64,000 nucleotides of DNA from Amorphophallus konjac (GCA_022559845.1 JAHNEJ010001809.1:62001-126000); one strand, 5' to 3'; positions 22,984 to 34,914 are shown, numbered from the stretch's first letter. Program-made: numbers and translations. Notes: generated by a model from the sequence alone, not told the origin.

Positions 22984-24458
22984 CGGTCAAAGCATCATCT
23001 AAAAACTCATGCATAAGGTTTGCACTAGGTTCGTGCTTAGGAATCTTACTTTAACCAAGTATGCACTCGAGATCTCCTGCTCTTCTCTTCAAGCATCTCT
23101 TCCTATCCTCCCTCTGGTTTGCCCCACAATAAAAGATCGAAGAGATTTAGAACTATATTTTAGAGAAACAGAAGAAGCTTAAAGATAACTTGGAGAAACC
23201 TACTAGAGACCTATCTTTGTGAGATGGCAAGGTTCTCCCAACATTCCAAGGAGTATAGAAAGCTTGGAGAATAGAAGAACAGGAGTGGGTGAAGAGAAAT
23301 GAGGGAAAATCTATATAACTCTCTCCCACTCTCTGCCCTGGGTATGGCCTGCCTTGACACCCTACATGCGGGGTCAGATTGTTAGGCCACTCCCACCTGC
23401 ATACCTACTCCAAACCCAATCATTTTAATCTATTCCATTCCATTCGTCTGATCATGCCTCCCCATATCATACAGACAAATCCGGTGGGCTCAGATCCTAT
23501 GGACTTTCAGATCCAAGAAAGATCTAATATTGTTAGACCTCAGTATTATTTAATCTAAGGGAGCCATAATGAGGTCAACGTTCTAAGACCTATATCCTTC
23601 GTTGGGTGTTGTTTACCCTCACTATTGACTTTTACTATTAGCCAGCATTATTTTATTCTCTACTTGATGACCCTATGGTCTAACCCTCGCTTCAGCATTC
23701 AACTATTGATGGATTTCTTAATAAATTATCAGTATCCTCAGTTGAACTGATTAATTCCTTAATAAATCACCTGACTACTTAGTTTAATTGAATATCTTAC
23801 TTGGGACCCTCAATATCCTATTCATCTCGCCAATATATCGCATCTCGTTAATTTATCGCCAATATCTCGTCCATCTCATCAATTTATCGAGAGTCTCCTC
23901 AATTTATCATCATCGTATCACCGTTCCTTTCATCTTAGCATCCACCTCCACCTTATCTTTTACCTTAGTTGGAGGATTCGCTTCTCCATTCAGCTTAGTC
24001 CCTTCGCCTCTCTCCTCTCCCTTCGCCTTACTCCCTTCTGCCTTACTCCCTCTCCCTTTGCCTCACTTCCTTCCGCCTACTCCTCTCTCTTTGCCTTACT
24101 CCCTTCGCCTCTCTCCTCTCCCTTCCACCTTACTCCTCTCCCTTTGCCTTACTTACTTTTGCCTACTCCTCTCTCTTCTCCTTACTCTCTTCTACCTTAC
24201 CCCTCTCCCTTCCCCTTACTCCCTTCCACCTTCCTCGCCTAGGTGGAATATCATCTAAGTACTTATCTCTTAGGCGAACTATCGTCTATCTCTGGCCTTC
24301 TGTCTAATCTCTATTATATCCATTCATCGTCTAAAGGGTTACGAAAAAATAACTCTCTCATAAACAGAAATAAATGGATAAATAAACAACAAATCTGGGA
24401 CTCCTTAATGGTAATCATTTAATAATATTTAATCATACATTTTCTGGGATGTTACATC
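22984..24458 (-). mobile_element. Probable minus-strand LTR fragment, interrupted by the Tat insertion
   Basis: Reading the minus strand from 24458, the sequence starts TGTAACATCCCAGAAAATG, a typical Ty3/gypsy chromovirus LTR start. A minus-strand TATA-like sequence (GTTATATAGATTT) lies near 23310, about 1.15 kb in. A CT-rich minisatellite lies between. No matching second LTR or coding region is seen. The Tat element sits at its other side, so the LTR may continue left of 2396. This is inference from the end motif and the TATA box. Confidence 0.45.
23985..24240. repeat. CT-rich minisatellite
   Basis: Degenerate units built from CTTACTCCCTTC, CGCCT and CTCCTCTCCCTT repeat over about 250 bases. 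The long open frame across it is low-complexity leucine, proline and serine. The preceding 23810-23930 has several TCATCAATTTATCG-like units. Confidence 0.75.
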
Positions 24459-25009
24459 CTTCCCTGCGACCTCACCTTCATCCCCGCAACCATCATCGCC
24501 ACTCCTCCCCCTCTCCCCGGCACTTCTTCCCTTCCCTCCTCCTCATGATATCGGCCAACCCAGCAACCCCTCCACTTGATGATCGTGATGTAGAGAGAGA
24601 GAGAGAGGGGTGTGAGTGACAGGAGTAAGAGAGGGGAAGCCCACTTGACAATCGAGAGCTTGATGTCAGCATCGGTGGCGGAGGGGACGCTCCACTGGAA
24701 GGGCAAGAGGGGTGGCCAACAAGCACGAGCCCCCACTGCAACTCCGATGACCCCCCTACAACCCCCCTTCAGCAGTCGCTGCCATCTTGTTTAGGGTTCG
24801 CAAGACCCCATCAGGGAGAGGAAGAAGATGACTCTTCTTGTATTTCGACCCTAAAGTCTCAGTTATTTATTTACATACCCCTATTAGAGGTGTTAATTTC
24901 TACTTCAAGCTTCTATTTAGGGTTTTTTGTGAAAATATCTTTCCAAGAGAGGACCCCATTGTTTTAACTAGGGATATTATCATCTTTTCACAAGTCTAGT
25001 TAAAGTTAA
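24459..25009. other. Intergenic DNA, C-rich then AT-rich, no gene
   Basis: About 24465-24560 is C-rich; 24592-24608 is a (GA)n microsatellite. The open frames are compositional. The block borders the repeat copy at 25010-25170, as the C-rich block at 640-980 borders the partner copy. Confidence 0.45.
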
Positions 25010-25170
25010 CCATAGTTAACATCACAACTGGTAACAGGGAGTTATTATAATGGCATTTTTGAAAGTTTTTGGCAAAACCAGTAATATGCCTGCTAGTACG
25101 TTTCTTGGCATGACATATCTGTAATATCACCTCTAAGTATGGTTGATTTGCAAAAAACCCAAAATAATGT
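25010..25170 (-). repeat. Dispersed repeat, inverted partner of 420-550
   Basis: On the minus strand this reads GGGTTTTTTGCAAATCAACC, then TTAGAGGTGATATTACAGAT and CCAAAAACTTTCAAAAATGCC, matching 420-550. It is a second copy in the opposite orientation. Confidence 0.6.
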
Positions 25171-25849
25171 AATTTAGAGTCAAGAGGTTGGACGCTAGTG
25201 CGATTGCATGAATGCAATCATATGAATGTAGCTTATTGACGAGAGACGTATGGTCCTCTCGTGATATTTATGAGGCAAGATTTGTGAAAGATGCATGTTC
25301 CTTTCACATGAGCTCGAAGTCATTCTAACTCTATTAAATAACCTTATATGAGTGACAGATGATTGTAGTTGTCTTGCCTCTCCTTTCGATGTCATCATAT
25401 AAGAGAGTTAAATAGGATTAGTTCAATTTTCTGGTAGCAAATTAAGACGATGTGTAAAATGATGTCTAAAACTCTCAATATAAGAATGTAGTGATTTAAC
25501 ATGATGGCCACTAAGAATTTGATTGTTGATCTCACCAAAGGTGACAACTTAAATGGTATTAGCCAAGACATTGGCACGGTAAGATCTGACAAAATGAGCA
25601 CGAGTTGCTTGGTCATCTCATCATGACAATGTCATTGTTCGTAAAGGGCAATACTGTGCAACATCGTTGGAATTAGGAGGCCAATAGGGTCTAGTTCAAT
25701 AGAGATCGTAGCACATGCTTCACTATGATAATCAGCATGCAAAATGATCCCATATGTAAGTTTGAGAAGTGTGCAACTGTCAAAGAATCATGGGACTAAT
25801 TAAAGTTCTCTTTGAGAGGACCTCTTACACCTACTTAAGGACTCTTATT

Positions 25850-28180
25850 TTGAAATTTGAGACCTACTGACTGAATCTGCACTACACAATGGCTGAACAT
25901 CTACGGGTGATGTCCGACATAATTCGTGACTTGAGAGAAGCAAAGAATGATTTCACAGATGAGCAACAATTGCAATATGTGATTAGGTCTCTGTCCGATT
26001 TATGGGTCTACAAGGAGCAAATTCTAATCTACAATGAGAACATCAAGATTATTTTTTTACCAATATTTCGCGATATGTGGAGTTAGAACCCGAATGCGAA
26101 GAAGTCTCTTGCGTCGCTGCCAATGTCACCTAAGGTGGTAGATAGTCTGACATAAGGGGGTCATATAAGAACAAAATAGGCAAGACAATGCACCAGGTCT
26201 CAAGTCAGGCAAGGCATTCAAAATGCCATCGTAGTAAGCATGACATAATAGAAAAATAAAAGCAAGTTGAGGAGTTTCAACTACATAAAGTGAGAAAATT
26301 TCGTTGGCGATTGCACGAAACTAAAAATGTTTCTTGAGTACCTAGCTCTCACGTGTCTATTCATATGATTTGATTGCTCATCTTGATCCTGAGTAGATTG
26401 TGGATTCAAAAACAACACGGCACATAACAAGCGATTTAAAAGGATTCCTAGATTCCAAGAATAATTTAGTTTCCAAGCTTTTGTTTGACGTTTGTTGGTA
26501 GTCAAGTAAACATTATCTTTGATGATGTTACTTATGGATATGATATTGATAGTTTTCTTTGAGTTGGATCAATCTTAACATAGATAGCATATTTTGTTTT
26601 TTTTCTCGTCTGACTTATATGTTGAAATATATAGACCTAGATTATGCCATATGGTATGCTCTCTTGTGTCACATAAGGCAAGAATGGATGGTCAGATTAG
26701 CTCGAGAAGGCTTGTTGGGCCTACTTGCTAAGATCAACTTGTCAGTATAAGAGCTATGTCTAGCTAGTCAAGCATGCCAAAAGTCTTTCGAAAAGGCCGT
26801 GAAAGTCATGGAATCATTACAACTAGTCCCTTTCCTCCCTCGTTGAGGAATGCGGAAATAGAACATTTAATATGTTATTTTTCCTCAAGAGGGATTTTCC
26901 TAGCTTTGGCGATAGTGAGAGGAGTCTCGATCTCCATAAGTTAGAATAGTCATCTGATATCTTACTATCTATCAACGAAGGGATCTTGTGTGTGACTTCA
27001 CCACGTGTCCATCGGGAATAGTAAAGATAATCAGCCTAGTGGGAGTGCACCTATTAGGAGTGCATGTCCAGTAAGAGTGCAGCATTGAAACGACTAGAAA
27101 ATCAAGACTCCACACGTCAAAACAAGAGTGGGTATGCCCCTTGTTGTCATTTGAGAAATGAAGATGAGGTGCTCATTTGTGAGCCCACAGGTGATGATGA
27201 ACCCAGGTCTATCCAGAAAGTTTTTGCATCGCTATCTAGGAAAGAGTGGGAAGCTATGATGTAAGATGAGTTAGATTCTATGATATAGAATGAGGTCTGG
27301 GAGTTAGTAGATCTCTCGCTTGTGCGCACAGTGATTGAAAGCAAATGGGTATTCAAACTTAAGTGCAAGACAGAGGGGTTGGTTGATAAATACAAAGCAC
27401 GATTGAAGGCAATGAGTTATACCCAAAGAGAGTGACAGTCTTCCATCTTTGAGATGAAAGATATGGATAAGGCGAGCTATGTGCTCGAAGTGAAAAATGT
27501 GCAAAATCATTAGAAAATGCTCCTACAATTTCTTAGGAGATCTGCAGTGGTGAGATCTTTGAGCGATTTAGAATACACCACTTAACACCCATTGACACTC
27601 AATTTGATAAAAGGTGTGCTTTAAATCGAAGAAGAAAAGGAAATGATGTCAAAAGTGCCTTATACAGTTGTGATTGGGAGTCTAATATACGGTGTGCTCT
27701 GTACTCTGTGGTATATCAGCTTCACAGTAAATCTGGCTTGTTGTCACAAGGCAATTAGGGTCTCACGCATTTTCTGTACATGCGAGAGATGTCGAGCCAT
27801 GTCTTGTGTTATGAGGGAGATGAGTCAAGATTGATTGGCTGCAACGATGCGGATTGGGCTAGTGACAGAGACAAGTAGAAGTCCACCTCAGGATTTGTGC
27901 TCCTATTGGATAGTAGAGCTATCTCGTGATATAGCAAGAAATACATGCACATCATTTTGCCCTCAATGGAGGCAGAATACGTGCCCCGCTCCGTCGCAAG
28001 CTAGGGATATTATGGTTGCAAAGCATCCTGCAATGATTAGCGAATACATCTTACTAGGATATGAGATAAAGGTCTACAATTGTATGTGGGGAGCACTGGG
28101 CATTGGTCTTAGCCAAGGACCCTGAGCAGGACAAAGTATATAAAAATATATGTTATCATTACATCTGAGATCTATTAGTG
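25850..28180 (+). mobile_element. Decayed Ty1/copia remnant
   Basis: Fragments occur in copia order on the plus strand. Gag: MAEHLRVMSDIIRDLREAKN, EQQLQYVIRSLSD (25889-26050). Gag-pre-integrase: WMVRLAREGLLGLLAKINLS and CLASQACQKSFEKA (about 26683-26800). Reverse-transcriptase start: VWELVDLSLVRTVIESKWVF and KCKTEGLVDKYKARLKA (about 27290-27415). RNase H: CNDADWASDRDK, KSTSGFVLLLD and PSMEAEYV (about 27840-27980). Many stops and frameshifts and large missing segments (integrase core, most of reverse transcriptase) make it non-functional. A purine run TAGTGGGAGACTTAG near 28176 may be the polypurine tract. LTRs could not be paired by eye. Confidence 0.8.
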
Positions 28181-29440
28181 GGAGACTTAGTGTACTCCGA
28201 TGGATTTGTTATGGTCGTGATATCTGATCCACTAACTAGGGTTAATAGAACTTTGAAATATTTGTACTAGTCATGAAAGTCGATCTATTAATCAAATAGA
28301 TCACCAGAGAGAGTTTTACGAACCATTATGGGTCCATGGATTTGTAAATTTATAATCATTACAATTTTGGAGATATCATTAATAATGTAGTTTGCTCATT
28401 CTCCAAATGTGTGTGCTTGGATTGAATGAATGGACCATTCTTCAAAGAAGTAATATCCTTGGATTGAATGATTGATTTACACATCGTCTGAGTGTCACCA
28501 GGTTTGGATCGACCATCTCACATGAGTTATTCACATTTGGCGCTTATAGAAAGCAAGCAAAGATGAGACATCTAATATTGCGGCTCTTTAGAGGTCGAGG
28601 AGTGAGCGCAATATCCTGAACAACTCATACATGCTACCTTAGCCGAGGCTAAGATGAGATCTAACTCAGATTGACCATGAGGATTTGGATACAATCCCAT
28701 GAAACATGTGAAAGCTGGATATGTAAGTCGCAAGAGGGCACTAAAGGGGAGCGATTTGTTTGCAATACTCATGTCATGTGCATAGGGGGCAACTAGACTT
28801 GTATTTGTGCGATGTTTTTATAGTTTATAATTTCATAATGACATGCCCATATTAATGGAAGAACACTGTAACATGCGAATCATACTGCATGTGCTATATA
28901 TGACCGTATGTGAGAATGATGAATAGATCCCTCTTCATCATTGTGTAAGCTCATATCCCTTGTATCGCCAGTGACTTGCAATGCTATGTCATGAAAAAGG
29001 AGTTTCGGTGTCACTACTTTAGCATGTTTACCTTGAGCGAAGGTTGATACTATCTAAAAGGACATGCCTATGAAAGCAGTCAAGGCAAATTAGATTATCA
29101 TAAGCAGCATAGGGAAGACATTTTACTCTCACACCATGCTTCGCGATTCATTTGCATGCAAGCTTAGTTGCCATAAGCACTTAGCATTAGGACTCTACAC
29201 TACCTATTTTGAGAGATCTGGAGTGTCCAGTCAGGTAGAATACTGAGTTTCTGAGGTACATGTGAGATATTTAAGTGATTCGTTAGTTATGTGATGACTT
29301 AATGGAACACTTCTACGTAGTTCGAAGAAATCTTATGGAGGTCACACCCTCTATTTTTGATATGACTATGAATAGAAAACATTAGGATGAAAGGACATGA
29401 ATGGCTGGCCCTAATGGGTAAGTAGGAGATGTTGGTGAAT
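28181..29440. other. Possible LTR/flank of the copia remnant, no gene
   Basis: The interval follows the presumed polypurine tract and may be 3' LTR. No matching upstream copy was found by eye near 25170-25850, so the ends stay undefined. No coding frame is supported. Confidence 0.35.
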
Positions 29441-29454
29441 GGGCTTAAAGCCCA

Positions 29455-29890
29455 TTGGGGTGCCCATTTTGGGCCACCCCACGCAGGGGGATTCAGCTTG
29501 AAGGAGGGGGGCGAGCTTTAAGGGGGGGGGTCTGGTGGGAGGGGGGTTTGCAGGGGGGTCCAATAGGAGAAGGGAGGCGGGAGGGAGGGGGTGAGCATGA
29601 AGGGGAAGGGGGTCCGACGGGAGGGGGGTTATTTTGTAGGGGGGTCTAGCAAGGAGGCTTGAAAGGGGGAGAGGTCCAACGTGAGGGAGGATTTGTAGGG
29701 GGGTTTGGCAGGAAATGAGAGGCAGAAGGGGGGTTTGCGGGGGTTTGCAGGGGTTTGGTGGGAGGGAGGGGGTTTGCAAGGGGTGCGACTGGAGGGAGGG
29801 GGTTCGTAGGGGTTTCGACCAGAGGGGGCGGGTTGTAGGTTCTCTATCGGCCAACGGGAGGGAGGAGAGGGGGGGGGGAGGGGGTTGTAG
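29455..29890. repeat. G-rich minisatellite-like block
   Basis: Units such as GGGGGTTTGCAGGGG and GGTGGGAGGGAGGGGGTTTG recur irregularly over about 430 bases. It has many runs of three or more G on the plus strand, so it could form G-quadruplexes. The predicted frames are compositional. Confidence 0.8.
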
Positions 29891-30764
29891 GGTCCAACGC
29901 CTCCCTCTCTCTCTTTCTCTATCATTTCTCTCTCTCTATCACCTCCTATAGTCGGCTCGTCTTGGACCTCACCGCCCACCACCATCTCTGTGATGGCAAC
30001 TCCATGCATAGGGGTGGGACAGTGGTGTTCTCCCAATCTCATCCATGGCCAATGCTCTGCCAAGTCCAGAAGGGGATCGACCTCCGTGGCGTGCTTCTCT
30101 AGAGTCCTTGCTGCCCGCGAGGTCCCACATCCCCAGCAGCTGCTCTACCATGTCTAGCACCCGCAACGCCTCTTCCCAACAATTGTCGGCAGTGGTGTCC
30201 CCACTAGCCCTCATCTCCGTAGCCTGATCCTCCCTTCTCTTGCCCTACTTTCTTACATAGTATGTCTCTCCTCTCTTACAGACTCTCTCTCTGGCTCCTT
30301 TATGTCGCAGGCTCTCCCTGGCCCTCTTCTCTCTCTCTAGATCTGTCACTCTCTCTCTCAAGGATAGTAGGGGTTGCGAGCATCAGAGGGGGAAGTCTCC
30401 GCCGATGCCCCCCTCTCTATGCGTAGGTCTCTCTCTCTCACATTTTGTTTTGATAAGGTGAGACATTTGATATTTGAGAGAGAGATTTTAGTCATTTCAT
30501 TACAAAATAAAGATAATATTTATTTTTTAAAATAATTATTTTTTCGTTGATGAAAGTTAACCACGGTGATATTTTTGTACTATGTTGACAAACGTAGTGA
30601 TATCTTTCCGAATATATTTTTAAACATGATATTTTTACAAATAGACGTTTAGCAGTGTTTAGTGTTTTATAGGTAAAAAACTCCATTCAAAAAATCAAAA
30701 GGGTACCTATTTTATTAAACTTCCTCCTCTCACTATTGCATCCTCTCTCTACTTAAAATGCTTA
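29891..30764. other. CT-rich and AT-rich intergenic DNA
   Basis: About 29900-30430 contains many CTCTCT runs and ordinary GC-rich text; 30430-30760 is AT-rich. No domain or splice-supported exon is seen. An open frame at 29969-30214 (minus) shows no recognised domain. Confidence 0.4.
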
Positions 30765-31887
30765 TAGGGTGTTTGGTTGTAGTTTTTTCTCTCAAAATTA
30801 AAATTAAGGAAGAGGAGGACACTAAACACGTTTGGTAAGACCTATCCTATTTTTTAGGGAGGAATCTTATCATGTGTAAATATTCCTAAAAAAACAAGTA
30901 TGGAGTAATTTTTTTTGAAAATCACCTACGACGCCTCGGGACTCCCACTCCCTCCCATGCACGACCCCCCTCCCCTGTTGCCCCCTCCCCCGCGACTCCC
31001 CCTCCCCTCCCCCGGGGCCCCCCTCTCCCTCCGTTCCTCTCCCCTCCCCTCTCCCTCCCTCCCCCCTGTGTTTCCCCATCGCCGTCGGCCTCTCCCTCGC
31101 CCTTCCCCGCCGGCCGGCCTCTCCCTCACCCTTCCCCCTACGTTTCCCTCTCCCTCGCCCTTCCCCGCCGGCCGACCGGCCTCTCCCACCCCCTTCCCCC
31201 TGCGCCCGCTGGCCGGCCTCTCCCTCCCCCCTTCCCCCTGGGTTTCCCTCTCACCATACCCATCTACATCTTGCGTCTTTCTGCGGCCATCCTCTTCCGG
31301 CCAGACCCGTCTCCACCTTTGACCCCTCCGCGGAGCCGCCGCAAGCGCCCACGGCCATGATCCTGGGTTCCCCTTTCTCCCCCCATCCTCCTTCTACGCA
31401 CGGCTGCAACCACCGGCGGACACAAGATGCAGCCGGCCACCTCCGGCCAACCCCGTGTCCAGCCGGCGCTGTGAGGCGCTAACGTTCGCCCGCGTCGCCA
31501 CCGCCGTGATGCCGGCCCATAGTCGGTTCCCTTTCTCCCGCCGCGGCACACCCCTGAGTAGGGACCGATCGTCACCGGCCATGCCCACCGTCGCCTTGGC
31601 TGTCGCTGGCACTCCCCCTGTCCGCCGCTGTGCAAGGTGGCCACCCAACCACCGATTTCCCTCCTGTGCCTTCTCCCCATCTAAAGCATCAGATAATGGT
31701 GGGATGAGTACTTTAATTTTAAAAAGTTATCCGTCAAACATATCTACATAAATTTTAAAAATTATATCATTGTTGTCAAACAAAAAGTGTCAAGTTTTTT
31801 TAATTTTAAAATTTAAGTCAAAAATTGACATAACATAATTTTTTAGATAGAAATAATTTTTTTAAAAAATTATTTCCAAACACCCTA
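30765..31887. mobile_element. Non-autonomous DNA transposon with TAGGGTGTTTGG termini
   Basis: The perfect 12-base inverted repeat TAGGGTGTTTGG (30765-30776) and CCAAACACCCTA (31876-31887) bounds 1123 bp, and TTA stands directly outside both ends. Adjacent TA bases make it unclear whether the duplication is TA or TTA. The ends resemble PIF/Harbinger or Tourist elements. The inner sequence (30930-31680) is very GC-rich with repeated CCCTTCCCCGCCGGCCGGCC units, unlike the AT-rich edges, so it may be captured DNA. No transposase is encoded. Confidence 0.65.
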
Positions 31888-32308
31888 TTACATCTTAAAA
31901 TTGCAAGTCGTGTACATTGATAGTTAAATTAAAGTGTGCTAAAACATTTGATTACAAGATGTCAAGCGAATCATTTCAATCAACTACACGAAGTCGTACT
32001 TTGATTAACGGATGTACTTAACCCGTGCCCTTTTTAACTTGTACGTGGAGATGACCAAAGCGTCAACATCCCAGAAGATGGGCAAGGATAGGTCCGACCC
32101 GCTAGAAGACATGTAGGCCCCACCAGGCCGGCCAGTTCAAGGCCAATAGAACGGGAGGGAGGAGAAAGAGACGTGGGACCTCAAATAGGGGTGTGGTTTT
32201 CTACGCACCTTTGGATGTGCAGCAAATATAATATTCAACAAACCCAAATAAAATCAATTAAGTTGGGTTAGTCAGGGTGGTCTGCATGTGCCATTAAGAA
32301 CATTACAT
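31888..32308. other. Intergenic DNA, nothing recognised
   Basis: Ordinary AT-rich sequence between two transposon-like structures. No coding frame, repeat or signal is supported. Confidence 0.4.
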
Positions 32309-32982
32309 CTATAGATAATTATAGAGTAATAATTTGTGCATCAAATTCGGTGAATAAAGTCATCTTAAATTATAAGCTCCTCTTTCATCGACCTCCCAAA
32401 AAGTTGAAATGACCATTTTCTATCAAAAAAGTACGTCCCGCATCAGTTCCATGGTAGATCTGGTCGGTCCATTTTTTTAGTCGGTGAAAAAATACGGGAG
32501 TGAAATATTTTGTAAGACTTAAATATTTTGTTACAGGAATGAAACGTTTTGTTATAAGAATGAAACATTTTGTTTGATTATAGAAATAAACGAATGAAAT
32601 ATTTTGTAGAAATGAAACATTTTATTTGACTACATTTAAAATCTTCACGTACGTATAAAATGGTTCACTTATACGTAATATTTCATTCGTTCATTAATGT
32701 AGTCAAATAAAATATTTCATTCTTATAATAAAACGTTTATTTCTGTAACAAAATATTTTAATCTTATAAAATATTTCACTCCTGTATTTTTTTATCGAAT
32801 AAAAAAGTGGGCCGATCGGATCTGACACGGGACGTACATATCTAACGCGAGATGTCCTTTTTACAGTGAAAATGGTCATTTCAACCTTTGAAGGGCTAAC
32901 GAGAGAAGAGGTTATAATTTGAACTGATTTTGTGCACCAGATTCGATGCATAAAGTATTACTCACAATTATATACGTATATC
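32309..32982. mobile_element. Long fold-back element (arms about 330 bp)
   Basis: The left arm (about 32309-32650) and right arm (about 32655-32982) are reverse complements with scattered mismatches and almost no loop. Paired landmarks include GAGTAATAATTTGTGCATC with its partner near 32955, GTTGAAATGACCATTTTC with GAAAATGGTCATTTCAAC, and TACGGGAGTGAAATATTTTG with its partner near 32770. It is AT-rich and non-coding. It is a fold-back or long-TIR MITE; no target duplication was clear. Confidence 0.8.
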
Positions 32983-33385
32983 TCAAACTTAAATATTTTA
33001 TTTTATAATCTCATGTTATTTAGAGCAATATTAAGACGTCAATCTTTTGCCACTCTCATTTGCACCATCCCATCTCGTGATCAAACGACTAAGATGAGAC
33101 CAGTCCACAATTTAAGTTGGGTGTTTCCAAGGGAGCATCAAAGTTACAGCTTTGCTTTTCCTATCATCCAATTTTCAAAGCTTGCATATCGAATGAACAT
33201 GTCTAACGGATAGCTATCGTATATGCTTTAAATACGATACCCGCTCTCAACATATATAATACATCTTTTGGAACCTTGTGCAAATAAGAATCTTGATACG
33301 AGCAACTCAACTCTCTACCATTTAAGCACTGCATTGAAGAATTTTTATTCTTCTACAAGCCGGAGCCAATCATGAGAGTATTCAA
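32983..33385. other. Intergenic DNA, nothing recognised
   Basis: AT-rich stretch without supported coding or repeat structure between two MITE-type elements. Confidence 0.4.
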
Positions 33386-33557
33386 GGGTCTATTTGTTTG
33401 CGGAGGGAATAGTCTAACCGGGGGGAGAGAAAGAGTAGGTGGGCCTCGCCTCCCCCTCACACTCATCCGCGCTAACTGGGGTCGGTTAGCGCAATTGACC
33501 CCGAATCAACACTCGAAGGTCGATTGCGCTAACCCTGCCCGATTAACAAACACGGCC
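33386..33557. mobile_element. Tourist-like MITE, about 172 bp
   Basis: Left end GGGTCTATTTGTTTGCGG pairs with the right end ending AACAAACACGGCC. Flanking trinucleotides are CAA and TAA, one mismatch from a TAA/TTA-class duplication. Internally GCTAAC and GTTAGC motifs form further inverted pairs. Assigned to PIF/Harbinger (Tourist) by end sequence and size. Confidence 0.6.
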
Positions 33558-33611
33558 TAAGAGTCTGAGTCTACCGCATTCAAAGAGCTTCTGTTTGCAC
33601 CATCACTCTTA

Positions 33612-34087
33612 GGGTGCGTCTGGGAACATCTACAGTATGAGTTTTTGGGTTAAAATCTTCTATCAACTTTAATCCTTTTCAAATGTAAAGACATAGCATA
33701 AATTTTTTTGATGCAAATGACTTTGGAGGAGGAGAGAGAATAAAAGCATAAAAATGTCAAGTTCTCGTAATTCTCAGAATGAAGCATAGATCAGTTTCTC
33801 GGGATTAACAGCTTCTTAAGATTAACAATGATTGTTAATCCTCTTTCACTGTCATGCCGATAATAGAGTAGATTATGAAAAATGAAAAAAATCTGTAGGG
33901 TCCTATTTGTTTCTAGTTAGAATAAGACGTTTGACCCTTTTGGGTCGAACAAAATTTGTCGGGTGGAATAAAGGACGTTGGGTGTGAGGAAGGAATGTAG
34001 GTCCCACACCGATTCTCTCTCATCGTATAAATAACCTAACCGACAGTTCTAATAACAAACTGGGCCTAGATGTTCCCAAACGCGGCC
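33612..34087. mobile_element. Tourist-like MITE with TTA duplication, carrying a nested MITE
   Basis: Left end GGGTGCGTCTGGGAACATCT matches the reverse complement of the right end, GGCCGCGTTTGGGAACATCT, at 17 of 20 positions. TTA flanks both sides (33609-33611 and 34088-34090). This is the PIF/Harbinger signature. A second MITE sits inside, close to the right end. Confidence 0.75.
33898..34066. mobile_element. Nested MITE inside the preceding element
   Basis: Ends GGGTCCTATTTGTTTC (left) and AACAAACTGGGCC (right) are inverted relatives, with TA on both sides. It lies about 20 bases from the right terminus of the 33612-34087 element, so it inserted later. Confidence 0.6.
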
Positions 34088-34405
34088 TTACTCTCTCACT
34101 CATTCTCCCTTTTGTGTTATAATTTCTCTACGTCCTCCTACTGTTTGAGACACAGTGTGGAACATCTTTCTCTCATTCTGTCTATTTACTGTATGCGATC
34201 TATCAAGTGGATTGCTTAAGAGTAGATAATTTGATGAACTGGTCACATGATTAAAACGCATTAAGTGTGTGATCTACATATTATTGTGAGGTGAGTTAGT
34301 GCACTGTGAGTCAAACCCAATGAGTGTATTTCTTCAAAAAGAATTAGTGAAGCTTTGAGCTGAAACTTATATACTAGATGTAGGTCACCAAAGGGTGTCC
34401 AAATT

Positions 34406-34592
34406 AGGGTTCGACGACTCGATGATCCGTATCGGATCGATTCTTTCTTGATCCGGTACGGTACACCCGAGTCTCTTAAAAATATATTGTGACTCGACCT
34501 GACTCGGCCTGACTCGGGGTGATCCACACTGTATCAGATTTTTTCAGATATGGTACGACACGTCCGAGTCGGCCCGAGTCGACAAATCATGA
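34406..34592. mobile_element. Small hAT-like MITE
   Basis: Ends AGGGTTCGACGACTCGATG and CGAGTCGACAAATCATGA are imperfect inverted repeats. Flanks TCCAAATT (34398-34405) and TCCAAACT (34593-34600) agree at seven of eight bases, as expected for an old hAT duplication. The inside is dominated by GACTCGG and GATCCG repeats. Confidence 0.5.
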
Positions 34593-34600
34593 TCCAAACT

Positions 34601-34906
34601 AATATAAAAATTTTGATGTTCGTATGATTTAAACTCCATGTTTTTTATCCCCTTCCTCATAATTCAAATTAGGCTTAATTTCTTTTAAAGCGTATTTTTT
34701 TTATTCGTCACTCCGGCTCACCCCCTCTTTGGGAGGTGCTTTGCTACTGACACTAATTAATCCCTCAAATATTATTATTATATAGGGAGTTTTTTTTCAC
34801 ACGACCTCACAATAATTTTGTCAATATAGATAACTATTTTGGATCAAACATATCATCTCAAGGAATGGAGTTCTTCCGGACGTTCCACGTGCTAGAAACA
34901 CTCGAG
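34601..34906. other. Intergenic DNA, nothing recognised
   Basis: AT-rich sequence between two hAT-like MITEs; no gene or signal is supported. Confidence 0.4.
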
Positions 34907-34914
34907 TATAATTA

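Noticed and set aside
28181..29440. 3' LTR of the plus-strand copia remnant
   Set aside because: No matching upstream LTR was seen, so no boundaries can be supported.
30915..31322. Long proline-rich frames on both strands
   Set aside because: Product of CCCTCC/GGCC low-complexity repeats, no domain.
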